Shown: piece by piece, positions 44,556 through 56,345 of the stretch | Layout of the letters: each line of letters opens with the position of its first letter | How positions within the stretch are numbered: the first letter of the stretch is position 1 | NCBI GenBank assembly: GCA_020310875.1 | Contig: CM035407.1 | Span: forward strand, 93,542,733-93,606,732 | Source: Ceratopteris richardii | Lineage: Eukaryota; Streptophyta; Polypodiopsida; Polypodiales; Pteridaceae | Direction: 5' to 3' | Length of the DNA: 64,000 nt | Program-made: the position numbers and the translations under genes | Notes under the pieces: generated by a model | The model's input: the letters and a program-made list of their open reading frames with translations, nothing else | Database searches by the model: none | Told to the model about the DNA's origin: nothing

Positions 44556-44874
44556 TGTTGAGAGTTCCATGCTCCACCCTGTTGTCCAAGATCACTTTCA
44601 TTCTCATGCAAGCACATATATCCCATATGCAAGGGAATTCTCCCAAACTCCATATAAGCAAGGCCTCCCTTCACTCCACACAAGCTCATTCACTCTAGCC
44701 CATTGCCAAGAGTGTGCTTCCTCTCCTCATGGAGTCTCCATGCCCATAGCGCATCATTTGTAAGTTCTCTCCATTTTAATTTACTCATCATGTTTTGTTA
44801 TCTTTTGTTCCTTCCTCCTTTGTTTGATGTATGATTAGTAGTATATTAGGAGTAGTTGCTTTATCATTTCAACA
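44556..44874 (+). repeat. 3' LTR of the nested non-autonomous element
   Basis: 319 bp, TGTTGAGAGTTCC to CATTTCAACA, followed by the target copy CATAG. Confidence 0.95.
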
Positions 44875-44879
44875 CATAG

Positions 44880-45715
44880 AACTTCTAGAATTATGAGTTT
44901 TATTCTAGAAGTATGTAAAGCATATGTATATAAGTCAATTTGAGTTGAAAAACAAGTAGTATAACTTTATTTGTAAGTCATGTCAGTAGTGAAAAAGTCG
45001 CATTTTTTTTAAGAGAGATATTGAGGAAAAGCTACTCAAAGTAGGAGAGTTTTCCATGGCTATGAGCAGAATGAAGCCAAGCCATTTTTTACACATCTTC
45101 TCAAATAGATAATACATGTTTGTGTAGAAGGATTTGATCTAATTCCTCTTGTATACAGAATTCTAAGTATTTTCATATCAATGTGAAAGTTACTTGACAA
45201 TTACGAGTTTTTTGGCACATTTTTCCCTGATCTCCTAAAGGTCAGATATCACAGTATAATGTAAAGTTTTTTATGAGTGATAGCTCGTTTTGAAGTTACT
45301 ACATTCGACTACAATTGATCAAAATATCTTTGCAAGTAATCAGAGAACTAAGTCTAACAGTGAAGGTATGTGAAATCGATGAAGGCATTTTTTAGATTTT
45401 AGACATAGTTCAAATGTTGAAGTGAATTTAGAAGATTCTAAAGTTATTACTTGAAAGTATTTCTTGGAATGTGTTACTTAACATTAGCAAGAATGTCAAT
45501 TAGCAAATGATCAAAAGAATTTACAAGAATCAAGCTAATACAGATCAGATTTGAAGCTAGAAGAAAACGCACAGATTTTTGGAAAGTGAACTTTTGGATT
45601 TCACTAAATTTAGTGATAAAGGTTTCAAATTTAGAGTTCCACTAAGCTAATGATGGTTATGGAGAGATTCCAATATCACTTCATCTTAGTTCTTGTGGTA
45701 TTTCATACACCAACA
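44880..45715 (+). repeat. 5' LTR of element F, right piece
   Basis: Continues the 3' LTR alignment (AACTTCTAGAATTATG against AACTTATAGAATTATG at 50241) and ends ATACACCAACA before the primer-binding site. Confidence 0.85.
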
Positions 45716-45717
45716 AG

Positions 45718-45731
45718 TGGTATCAGAGCAG
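45718..45731 (+). promoter_or_regulatory. Primer-binding site of element F
   Basis: TGGTATCAGAGCAG, initiator tRNA-Met type, two bases after the LTR. Confidence 0.92.
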
Positions 45732-45927
45732 AAAGGTCCTCAAGAGTGAAAGGAGGTGCAGATACAAGAGGAATTGAAGAGTTCTGCATTGAAAAGGTGA
45801 AAGTTGAGGTGTTCAACAACAAAAAGCATCATAGGAGCACTTCAAAGTTATTCTCAAGGGTAAAGATCTACAAAAGTTAACATACTTTAACCTTATACTC
45901 ACAAGTTGCAACTGAAGCAAGAAGATT

Positions 45928-47427
45928 ATGGCAGATCATGTATCTATTGACAAATTCGATAGAGATAATTATCTTGCTTGGGTAATGAGAATGGAAGCCT
46001 TACTTATGAGTAAGGATCTAATGGTATATGTGACAGGTGAAGAAGAGAAGCCTACATTTGAAGATGATATTCAACCAAGGAAAGAAGAACTAGAAGCTTT
46101 GAAGCTATTGTAGAAGAGAGATGCAAGTGCAAGGGCTTATATATACAACACTATCATAGACCATTTGTTACCACATATGAGAGGTTTAGAAACAGCTGAA
46201 GAAATATAAAATGCTTTGGAAGATCACTTCCAAAACACTACTAAAGCTAGGAAGGCTAGCTTATGGTCAGAGTTTACCACATTTAAGAAGACGCAATACC
46301 AGAGCATTAGTGATTATGTCACTAAGATGAAGGACCTGACAGATAGCCTTCGATCTATTAATGAGGATATTGAAGATGATAGGTTGATAGCATAATTGCT
46401 TGCAAGATTGAGAGGAGATGAAAGGTGGCAACCTTTTATACTCTCAACTGAACTTGCATTAAATCATTATGTACCAGAATTAAATCAATTGCTTGGACTG
46501 ATGCTTACATTTGAGCAAGATTTGAAGTTAGATGGAGATAAGGGACATAGCTCTGCTATGTATGCAAAGAATAAGAAGAAAAGTGATCAAGGTAAAGCAA
46601 AGGATGAAGAATAGCTGACTACTCAAGAAAATTATGCAAGAGGAAGAGGTAATAGTAGAGGTGAAGGTAGAGGAAATGGAAGAGGTAGAGGTAATCAGAA
46701 CAATAACAAGAAGACATGATGGATTTGTGGATTGAGCAATCATCTAGCTTATGATTGTTGGCATAATCAACAAGGATCAAATCAGAATCAAAGTAATAAT
46801 GGTAGAGGAAGAGGTGGAAGGTTTTAGAATCAATTTCAAAGAGGAACGCAAAATTTAAGAGGAAGTTTTGGTAGAGGTGGTGGAAGAAATTGGAATCACA
46901 ATCAGTCTTGTAACACTACCTATTACAACTATGCAAATGATACACAGAATGACAACCATACAACATTGATGATGAATTCAATAAGTGCATTAGAGAAGGA
47001 GGATCTCAAGGTATTTTATATTGACTCTAGTTGTTCAAATCACTTGTTAGGCAATATAGAGTTGCTATCAGAATTGGAAGAAGGTATTTCAAGTCATACA
47101 GTACAAATAGGTGATAATACAAAACATAATGTGCATTCAATTGGAAAAGTAAAGTGCACGAGTGGAGGTGATTTGCTAACAAATTTTTTGTATGTCCCAA
47201 CAATACCAAAGAATCTGATTAGTGTGGGACAAATAGTAGAGAAGGGTTTTCAAGTTAGATTCACAAATGAAGGAGTATTTGTTGAAGATCCAAAGAATGA
47301 ATACAGTCAAATTGTCTATGGTAAGAAGGAAGATAGAATTTTTACTCTTAAAGTGGAAGGAAATGTTGGTCAAGCCATGATAACACATGGTGATGAAAAT
47401 ACTTACAGAGTTAGACCTCTAGCATAA
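45928..47427 (+). pseudogene. Gag-protease of element F, many in-frame stops
   Basis: One frame from MADHVSIDKFDRDNYLAW through gag, an RG-rich stretch, a zinc knuckle (CGLSNHLAYDC, first Cys two residues earlier) and the protease FYIDSSCSNH, where the active-site Gly is Ser. Stops fall at 46111-46113, near 46207, 46393, 46612, 46718 and 46825. Nearly all are explained by a single C-to-T or G-to-A step from Gln, Arg or Trp codons. The frame is lost after 47427. Confidence 0.9.
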
Positions 47428-47439
47428 TAGGTTAGGAAA

Positions 47440-48270
47440 TTGTAATGAAAAAGGAATTAAAACCATGGTGGAGAATCAATATGTAATAGGGCTAGCAAAT
47501 GTGAAGAGCCAACATATCATCTAGAAATCTGAAGCTTGTTAGATGGGAAAGGCACACATGTTATCATTTCAGAGAAAAGGTTTCAAACATGATGGGTTGC
47601 TAGAGCTCATACATACACATGTATGGGGGCCAACAAAAGAAGGATCAATCAATGGTTCTAGGTATTGTGTTCTTTTTATTGATGATGCTACAAGATGGAT
47701 AACCATTTATGTTTTGAAGTAAAGATCAGAAGTGTTTGGAGCTTTCAAACATTTTCATGCATATGCAGAGAGAGTTACAGCTCAAAAGCTCAAGAAGCTA
47801 AGGTCTGATGGAGGGGGAGAATACGTCTCCCAAGAATTGAATGATTATCTTTGGAATGCAGGTATCAAGAGAGAAATAACTTGCAAGTGTACACCTCAAC
47901 AAACTGGGGTGGTAGAGAGGAGGAATAGAACTTTGGTTGAGTTTGCTAGAGCAATGTTAAAGGAAAAGATTTGTCCTAATTATCCTTGGGCTGAGGCTGT
48001 AGATACAACTACATATCTTGTGAATAGATTACCATGTGTAGCTCTAAATGGAATGACCCCTTATGAAGCTTGGTGGGGTAAGAAACCAATACTTGATCAT
48101 TGTAAGGTGTTTGGATCAATTGCCTATGCTTATGTACCATCAAAACTCAGACATAAGCTTGAACCAAAGGCTGAAAAATACGTGTTTATTGGATATGATG
48201 AAACACAGATGAGCTAGAGGCTATGGAGTCCTCTAACCAAACAATTTATTGGTTCCAGAGATGTGACATT
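47440..48270 (+). pseudogene. Integrase of element F
   Basis: The zinc finger region (47440-47560) is full of stops. The core shows HTHVWGP, where the first catalytic Asp is His; FIDD; the RSDGGGEY Asp; and a Glu in the VVERRNR stretch. The C-terminus TPYEAWWGKKP, VFGSIAYAYVPSKLR and KLEPKAEKYVFIGYD is clear, and a TAG near 48216 ends it. Confidence 0.88.
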
Positions 48271-50039
48271 TGATGAACAAAAGAATTGGTATGCAGATAA
48301 AGAGTGTAATCTTGAAACATTTGAAGAAGAGGTAAGAATAAGTGAAAGAGGTAAATCACACATGCAGGTAGATGGAGATGAAGATTATATGCAAGCAAGC
48401 ACATCCAAGGTTGGATCGTATAGAAGAAATGAAGATGTACCTAGATTTGATGAAGAAGTATATCCAGATACACATGAAGAGTGTGAACCAAGAAGTTCAA
48501 CTAGATTGAGGAGACAACCAACAAGGTATTCATATGATACTTCTTATTTGACTCAGAAAAACTATGCTTGCATGGTTAAGGAAGATGAAGAACCTCAAAG
48601 TTATGATGAAGCAAAGGGTAAGAAACGATGGGAAGAAGCAATGAAGGAAGAATTCAATGCACTTGAAGAGAACAAGACTTGGGAACTTGTTCCAAAACCT
48701 AAATGGGTTTACAAAGTTAAGAAGCTTGCATATGGAAGAATAGCCAGATACAAAGCTAGATTGGTGGTCAAAGGCTATGCTTAAACTCGTGGCCTAGATT
48801 ATGATGAGACATTCAGACCTGTAGGAAAGATGTCAACCATAAGGACAATTATTGCTATTTCAGCATCAAAAGGATGGACATTGAGTCAATTGGATATAAA
48901 GAATGCATTTTTAAATGGATATATATCAGATGAAGTCTACATGGAACAACCTCAAGGGTTTGCACATTAAGAAAAGAACTTTATCGATTAAAGAAAGCTC
49001 CAAGATCTTGCAATTATAGACTTGTGAAGTATCTTAATGATCTTGGATATCAAAGTTCAATGGTAGATGCAAGTTTACTTATCAAGAGAACAGATGAAGG
49101 TATGATCTATATTTGTATTTATGTGGATGATATTATAATCATAGGTACTTCCAATGAAGGAGTCAAGGAGGTGAAGAGATTACTTGAAAAGGAATTCAAG
49201 ATAAGTGATCTAGGAAAACTGTCATATTTTCTTGGAATGGAAATCACTTATGCAGATCATGGTATATATCTATCAGAAGAGAGGTATCTTCTGAACCTTT
49301 TGAAGAAGTTTAGCATGGAGAATTGTAGAGAGGCATCAACACCACTTGAGGTCAATCATAAAATCAATAAATATGATGGTGTAGAGTTTAAGGATATGAG
49401 GAAGTATCAATCTTTAGTGGGAAGCTTGATTTATGCTACACTAACAAGACCTGATCTTAGTTGTGCAGTGGGAGTTCTTTCACAATTCATGCATTGTCCA
49501 AAGGACCCACATTCGATTGCAGGTAAAAGTTCTTAGATACATCAAAGGAACTTTGAAAGAAGGATTATATTATCGTTTTACATCAGATATAAAGTTGAGA
49601 GCATATAGTGACTCAGATTGGGCAAGAAGTCAAGATGATAGAAGGTCAACACGTGTATATGATTTACATAGGAGATAAATTTATGAGTTGGTGTTCAAAG
49701 AAGCAACATATAGTAAAAAGGACTTGTGGAAGTAGCTAAAGAAGTGATATGGATGCAAACCTTGTTCAAAAGCTTGGACATTGATCAAGGTATACCTATC
49801 ATACATGGAGATAATATGAGTTCATTGAATCTTGTAGAAAATCATGTATTTCATGCAAGAAAAAAGCACATAGAGATTCAATATCATTTTGTAAGAGAAA
49901 AGGTAATGGAGAAGGAGCTTGAAGTGGTCTAGACTTCTACAAAAGATCATATTGTAGATATTATGACAACGAGCTTGGATGGAGTGAAGACAAGTAGATT
50001 CAAAGAAATGGTAGTAATAAAAGAGAAGAAGGATATATG
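48263..50039 (+). pseudogene. RT and RNase H of element F
   Basis: The linker and RT start ([23 protein letters not shown]) are followed by a TAA at 48782. The next segment carries LSQLDIKNAFLNG (about 48890) and then a frame change near 48970. The segment at 49024-49536 has the catalytic YVDD (49120-49131) and LGMEITY. A shift near 49520 leads to RNase H with YSDSDWA (about 49606), GDNMSSLN and HARKKHIEIQYHFVREK, ending near 50039. Confidence 0.88.
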
Positions 50040-50078
50040 AAGAAGACAAAGAATGCTAATTAGTGATTGAGGGGCAGC

Positions 50079-50467
50079 TATTGGGGCTTCACTCACTAAT
50101 TAAACATAAAGATATGAAAGGCATATGAAGGAAGAATTAAGACAAAAAGAAGTGAAAGCAAAAAACTCAGATTATCAAGCCTAAGTGAAGGGACAAATTC
50201 ACACTTGTAATATAGTGCAAAATTAGAGTTAATCCTGGCATAGAACTTATAGAATTATGCGTTTGAGTCTAGGAGTATGTAGACCATATGTATATAAGTC
50301 AATTTGAGTTGCAAAACAAGTAGTAGAACTTGATTTGAAAGTCTTATGTGAATAGAGAAGAAGTCGGGTTTTTTCTGAGAGAGATGTTGATGAAAAGCTA
50401 CTCAAAGTAGGAGAGTTTTCCATGGCTATGCACAAAATGAAGCCAAGCCATTTTGTACACATCTTCT
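50079..50467 (+). repeat. 3' LTR of element F, truncated
   Basis: Preceded by the polypurine tract TGAGGGGCAGC (50068-50078). The LTR begins TATTGGGGC, with G changed to A in the usual TG. It aligns with the 5' LTR until CACATCTTCT at 50467, where the A1 LTR starts. Confidence 0.85.
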
Positions 50468-51086
50468 TGTTAGTATATGATCAATGTCTACCTCTCATGA
50501 TTGTATGCACATTTTGTAAGGCCCCCATTATGAGGAGAAGTCAAGCCTGGATTACCGAATTGATGGGAATCCCAACTTGCATGTTGGATGAGGGTCATAT
50601 TGGACCATGTAAGGTATTGTAAGGAAAGGAAGTTACGAGGGTCCCCAATGTGGGGTCCGGGGTAGCGGTGAGCAGGCGTAGTGCCTCCGGCACGATGGTA
50701 AAGGGAATATTCCCTCTTAGAGTCAAAAATCATTTATATTTGTTAGGTCGGTTCAACTGGTCTAAGCCATGTATGGCAATTATGCAGCGGTGGCCGCCCA
50801 CGCTCTACTGCCCATGTATAGCCGTCCACTAGAGGCCACCCATGATCCTATATATACATGACTTCTGCACTACCTGAGACATCGAGTTGAGCCAGCATAC
50901 CTCTACCTTGTATCTCCCTATCTAGAGTTGTCTAGATCACCATTTAAGCTCTACCTTGAGAGCGCACGGGTGGACAACACCATCATCTTTGTACTTGCTA
51001 TTAGTAGAAAATTGTTGAGATTCTCCTATATCTGTTATCTTCTCTGCTACTACTCTTGTGTTATATTGCGTAACTATTGTCTTACA
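50468..51086 (+). repeat. 5' LTR of element A1
   Basis: TGTTAGTATATGATC to TTGTCTTACA, 619 bp, with a TATA-like CCTATATATACATGAC near 50850. It inserted in the 3' LTR of element F. Confidence 0.9.
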
Positions 51087-51099
51087 TGGTATCAGAGCT
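51087..51099 (+). promoter_or_regulatory. Primer-binding site of element A1
   Basis: TGGTATCAGAGCT directly after the LTR. Confidence 0.93.
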
Positions 51100-51181
51100 G
51101 TAAGGTTCGAGTAGCTTGAGAAGTATCACTATTTTAGCCTACTAGCAGACTAGAATATCAGTAGATTATTTGAGTGATTAC

Positions 51182-52160
51182 ATGATGGCTTCATCGTCGA
51201 ACACTAGTCTTGGTGCTTCAGCTAATGTTAATGCTGCACCTATTCGAATTCGTCCAACTGCATTCACTGAAGGGAAGCTGGATGGATCCAACTATACACT
51301 CTCGAAGTTCAAAATTTCTGCAATTTTGGACTCCTATGAATTACTTGACACTCTCATGGGACCGATGGGATTGGACCTAGAGCCTATACTAGTTGAAGAT
51401 CCAGATAATTCAAGATTGATGATTCAGCCAGATCCAGATCTTCTACAAGCTTGGAAGAGGTGGAATGTTGATGCATTATGTGCAATTGTCACTAGTGTAA
51501 GTGATTATGTGCTTACTTTAGTTCAACATACTACTAAAGCACATGAGGCTTGGGGCATATTGGCTCGACAACATGAGAGCAAGAACCACACTAGGATACA
51601 TAATTTAGAAAATCAGTTGGCAAATGAAAAGCATTTTGATTCTGAAAAGGCTGAAGATTTTATCAAACGGATAAAACATCTTCAAGACTAATTGGCTGTA
51701 GTTGGTGTTGTTATAAAACTAGAAGAGTTGGCTCGAAGATGTGTACGTGTTCTTCCAACAAAGTATGATGGATTAGTAACAGCCCTTAAGACTCAAGTAA
51801 GACCAACTCCCCTCACATTTGAAGAGTTTTGTGCTATGCTTTTAGAAGAAGAGATGCAGTTGAGGAATCAACAAAGTACAAGTGATGCTGCATTTTCAGC
51901 AAATGCAAAAGGTAAAGGCTCTTCTAATGTATCAAAGAAGAAGCCAAAGAAGAAAAAGTTCACAGGAAGTTGCTTCTATTGTGAAAAGAAAGGCCATGCC
52001 ATCAAGGGTTGTAGAAAGAAGCAACCTGATGAATGGAATGGGACTATAAAATCATCGTGGAAGAACAAAGAGTCTGCAAACAACACAAAGCTGGAACTTT
52101 GGGTAGCTATTGAAGAGGTTTATCTGCTTAAGCTCGTGTTGATGAACCATGGATTTTAGA
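51182..52160 (+). pseudogene. Gag of element A1
   Basis: The first ATG pair is at 51182. A gag with KLDGSNYTLSKFKISAIL and TTKAHEAWGIL is interrupted by TAA at 51689-51691; the related A2 copy has CAA at that place (58502-58504). The frame reopens through a CCHC knuckle (CFYCEKKGHAIKGC) and breaks by a frameshift near 52110, just before the protease. Confidence 0.9.
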
Positions 52161-53786
52161 TAGTGGAGCTTCTCGCCATATGACCCGTAAAAAGGATTGG
52201 TATAGTTCCCTAGTGCCTCTGTGGTAATCCATCAATGTAGTGGTGGGAAATGAATCCAAGTGTCCAATCGAAGGAACTAGAACCATCTCTTTTATCACTT
52301 CTCTGGGTGTTGAGAAAAAGTTATCCGATGTTCTCTATGTACCTACACTCAAAAGAAATTTTTTGTCAGTTTCTGCAATAACAGATCGTGGACTTGAAGT
52401 TCACTTCAATAAGAGTGGTGCAGAAATCATGGATTCATCAGGTAATGTTGTAGGTAAAGGCATACGATGGGATAACTTGTATGAGTTAAGTGCTTTAACT
52501 GCTACGGAAGAAAAAGATGTAAGTAGGTTATGGCACGAATGATTTGGGCATCTCGAATTTGCAATTTTGAAGGAGATGCAAAGAACAGGGATGGCTGCTC
52601 ATTTGCCTGCAATTTCAAAGTTGCAAGAACCTTATGAAGCTTGTATGATGGGCAAGCAACAACGAAAGGCATTTCCAAGAGCCTGACCAGCAATTGATCT
52701 CAAGCTCCTCTAGAGTTGGTACATGCTGATCTCTACGGTAAAATGTCTACACTTGCTTTAGGAGGATCTTTCTACTTTTTGCTGTTAGTCGATGATTATA
52801 GTAGAAAGATGTGGGTTTATTTCATTCGAGAGAAGGCTAATGCTTTTGGAAAATTTAAAACGTGGCATAAGTATGTAGAAAATGAATAAAGGAAGGAAAC
52901 TGAAGAAATTTAGAACAGATAGAGGAGGTGAATTCTTGTCAAGAGAATTCAACAATTATTGTAAGGAGCATGGTGTGAAAAGGCAACTTACCACAGCTCA
53001 TACACCTCAACAAAATGGCGCTGTTGAGCGCAAGAACAGGACAGTAGTTGAAATGGCTCGTTGTATGTTGAAGGCTCAAGACATGCCTGACTCATTCTAG
53101 GGAGAAGTAGTCAATACAACAGTCTACATCCTCAATTGAAGCTACACAAAAGCACTGAAGGGGATGACTCCTCAAGAAGCATATTCTGGTAAAAAACCTT
53201 TAGTCTTGCTAGTTTTGCATTTCAGAATTTTTGGTTGTTTCTGTTATGCACATATTCCTGATTCAACAAGATCAAAGCTGGATTCAAAAAGCAAAAAGTG
53301 TGTCTTCCTAGGATATAGTGACGGGTCTAAAGCATACAAGTTGTGGGATCCTGAGGCAAGGAAGATTTTTGTCAGCCGAGATGTGGTGTTTGATGAACGA
53401 CCACACTTAGTAGAAGATAAAGGTAAATCTACTATCTCATAAAATGGAAAAATATCTCACCTTGTGCCTATCAAAAGACAGGTTAAAGTTGAGGAGGAGG
53501 AAACATCTGATGGAGAAATTTCCTCAATAAAAAGCCAACTAGTTGTAGCTGCACAATGTAAGCGACTACCGAAGTGGGCACAACAGCTCTTTGATGATCA
53601 CAATCCACATGTAGATGTACCAAAATCATCATCGGATGGATTACGAAGATCAAAGAGAATAGAGGAGAAAAGAAGAGCCTCAGAACACATTGTTAACATG
53701 GCTCTAATGGCAGATATCATGGGTTCGATAAAGGAATCTTCCACCATTGAAGAAGCCCTTGATGATCTAGGTTGGAGAGCAGTCTA
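52160..53786 (+). pseudogene. Protease-integrase of element A1
   Basis: The protease has LDSGASRHMT. The integrase finger is interrupted: RLWHE, stop, FGHLEF; the CXXC motif is CMMGK. The first part of the core is broken near 52690-52880. The frame at 52882-53100 has the RTDRGGEF Asp and VERKNR Glu; the TAG at 53098 stands where family members have Trp. The C-terminal region at 53164-53442 has VFLGYSDGSKAYKLW and VSRDVVFDE, followed by the linker. It ends at the sequence that normally opens RT. Confidence 0.88.
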
Positions 53787-54183
53787 GTTTATGTATGAAA
53801 ATTTTCAATTTAATTCTCTAAAGAAGTGTAGAGAAAATTCTAGATCTATGAGCATATATAATTGATTGTGGTCCTAGTAGAGGGCAACCATCTTCTCTTA
53901 TTGCATTAAAGTGTTAGAATCATCTCCCATAAGTGGTATGAGAGATTTTTTGAGAATTGAATACATCATTACACCTCATTTTGAAGACTTGGAGGGATCA
54001 AGACAACTCGTCAAAGCACAAGGAGGACTTATCAAAGGAAAAAGACATCAAAGGGGGGCTACATCAATCGAGATCTCAACTAGTCAGAGGTTACCAAGGG
54101 AAAATCTACAACACGTAACATCCACATCTCCTAAAGCATAAAAAAACTTGAGCAAAAGCTAGAAGAGAATCTTAGATCTCAAT

Positions 54184-55274
54184 ATGGCTGAGTATAATGC
54201 AAAAAAAGAGAAGCTAGAGAAAGGCAATTATCAACCATGGAAATTTAGAGTTAGCAAGTACCTAATGAGCAAAGGATTTTGGAGATTAGTGAGTGGAATA
54301 GACGCAATGCCTCATGTTCATGATCCATCACTTCAAAAATAAGTCAAGGCACTTGGAAAATGGATAGAAAGTGATAGGAGAGTCATAATCATTCTATCTT
54401 GAAACATAAGCAATAGCATGATGGGGCATATACAAGAATTGGACACATCCAAGAAGATTTGGGAGACCTTGGATATATTGTACTCTTTATCAACCAAGGC
54501 AGGGAATATTAAGCTTAAGAATGTGCTAAATACTCTTAGCAAATCACCAAGCACTAACATAAATGAGAACATCTTGAAGGTTAAGGAGCTTGCAAATTCC
54601 CTAGGATCAATTGGGAGCCCAATCGAACATGACAATCTTGTCGTGCACATTCTCAATGGCATGAGATAGGATGAAAGGTGGAAAACGTTCACCACATCAG
54701 TGCATGTGAGGTATTCCCTACCATAATTTGGTCAATTAGTCACACTGATGGTGATCGAGGAGATGAACCAAGGAGGTTCACAATCAAAGGGTATCCAAGT
54801 GCAAGTTTTCTATGCAAGTAGAGGCAAAGGCAAAAGAGGGGCAAAAGCCTCCAAAGAAGAGGGAGAGGAAGGCCAAAATTAAGCTCAAGCAACCAAGAAG
54901 ACCCAAGCAAAGATATGGATCAAGGAGAAGAGGAAGGAGTAGAGGAAGAGGAGGATGATCACATGGACGAGAAGCACTCAATGGAGAATGCTACAATTGT
55001 GAAAAATCTGGCCGTTATGCAAGAGATTGTTGGTCCAATGGAGGAAGCAATCAAGGATGAAAAAAGGAGCCAAGGCCATTATGCTAGTACTTCAACAAAT
55101 TTAGAAAATGAGAACTTTCTCATGATATATGGTTTAAGTGAAAGAGCCAATTCATATTTTACATGGTACATAGATAGTGGTTGTAGCAATCATATGAGTT
55201 GCAATAAATATGATTTCTTTAATTTACACTCACTCATCACTGAAGGAAATGTAGAGAAAAGGGATGAAATTTAG
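54184..55274 (+). pseudogene. Gag-protease of element B
   Basis: MAEYNAKKEKLEKGNYQPW opens gag. Stops fall at about 54340, 54403 and 54667. The zinc knuckle at about 54989-55030 reads CYNCEKSGRYARDC, with the His replaced by Arg. In the frame at 54915-55274 the protease has WYIDSGCSNHMS. Frames differ between these parts. Confidence 0.82.
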
Positions 55275-55539
55275 CATAAGATTACACATGTGAGAGATGT
55301 AACATTGAATGGATCTCAAAATTTCAAGGTGTTGAAGGATGTGTTGAATGTGCCAACCACCCCAATTACTTGGTTTCAATCGGTCAAATGGTAGAAAGAG
55401 CTTATAAGGTGAGGCTCAATGATAAAGAATTTTTTGTTGAAGACCCCATAAGCTCATGGAAAAAGAAAGAAGCAAGGAAGACTCTTCACCATGGAGGTAA
55501 ATCCATCAACCCCTCACACTCTCTACTTGTCAATTGGGA

Positions 55540-56345
55540 ATGAATAAATTGTAGAGATGGACTTATGGCATAAAATAATTGGGCACATAAAATTACAAAG
55601 GATGAAGGACATGGATAGGACGTTCTTGGTGCGTTTTTTTCCAGATCTTACATCTTAGAATATGCAACATTTGTGCCATGCTTGTTAATTAGGGAAACAA
55701 AGAAGATTGACATTCAAGAAGGGACCACATGTGGGAAATGAAGTGATGAATCTCATACACACAGATGTATGGGGACCTACAAGGGATCAATCCATTAGAT
55801 GTAATAGATATTTTATCACATTTATAGATGATCATTCAAGTTTTGTTTGGATGTATTGCATGAAGCCAAAGTTAGAGGTGTTTTACCACTTCAAGAGGCT
55901 CACAAGCCTAGTGGAGAAGGAGACAGGGAAGTATATAAAGACTCTCAAATAGGATGGAGGGGGAGAGTATTTTTTAAATGAGTTTTTAGATTTTGTAAGT
56001 GACCATGGCATCAAAAGGAAATTCACTTGTAGGTATATACCTCAACAAAATGGGGTGGCAGAGAGGAAGAACAAATATATAGCATAAGTGGCCAGAGCTA
56101 TGCTAAATGAAATTAATGTTCCAAATTTTTATTGGGTTGATGTAGCATGTACAACCATATACATCTATGAGTAGTTGTCCAACCTCAAGAGTACATGGGA
56201 TTACACCTTATGAAGCTTCTTCTGGTAAGAAACCCAACCTTTCACATCTCAAAGTATTTGGTTGTATGTGTTATGTTCACATACCTCAAGAATTGTTAAA
56301 CAAGATGGACCCAAAAGCAGATAGGTGTATAGTATGGGGTTGTAA
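55540..56345 (+). pseudogene. Integrase of element B
   Basis: HTDVWGP, ITFIDDHSSFVW, a stop just before the DGGGEY Asp region (near 55949), QQNGVAERKN and a further stop soon after. A frame change near 56165 leads to the C-terminus (TPYEASSGKKPNLSHLKVF, KMDPKADRC), which ends abruptly near 56330. Confidence 0.82.

Larger units (their letters stand above)
41834..44874 (+). mobile_element. Non-autonomous LTR retrotransposon nested in element F, with gene-like cargo
   Basis: 3041 bp with two 319-bp LTRs, a perfect primer-binding site TGGTATCAGAGCA right after the left LTR (42153-42165) and a purine tract GGATGGAGGG right before the right LTR. It is flanked by CATAG at 41829-41833 and 44875-44879. 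The interior codes for no gag or pol that I recognise but contains protein-like segments at about 42760-43350. It must therefore have been moved by the enzymes of another element. Confidence 0.93.
41750..50467 (+). mobile_element. Copia element F, 5' LTR split by a nested element
   Basis: The 5' LTR (41750-41833 plus 44880-45715) is interrupted by the 41834-44874 element. A primer-binding site at 45718, gag, protease, integrase, RT and RNase H (to about 50039), a polypurine tract (TGAGGGGCAGC) and a 3' LTR from 50079 follow. The 3' LTR is cut at 50467 by the LTR of element A1. The first about 80 bases of the 5' LTR are missing or unrecognisable. Confidence 0.88.
50468..53786 (+). mobile_element. 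Copia element A1, 5' part only
   Basis: A 619-bp LTR, primer-binding site, gag, protease and integrase, ending exactly where RT should start (EEALDDLGWRAV). RT, RNase H and 3' LTR are absent. The expected target duplication is CTTCT (50463-50467); no second copy was found at a far end, which agrees with truncation. A2 at 57369-59909 is of the same family. Confidence 0.88.
53787..56345 (+). mobile_element. Copia element B, truncated on both sides
   Basis: A short LTR piece (53787-53929), a mutated primer-binding site TGGTATGAGAGA (53934-53945), gag from 54184, protease and integrase. It stops in the integrase C-terminus near 56340. Integrase motifs (VFGCMCYVHIPQEL) are close to those of element E. 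Several stops and frame changes. Confidence 0.8.
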
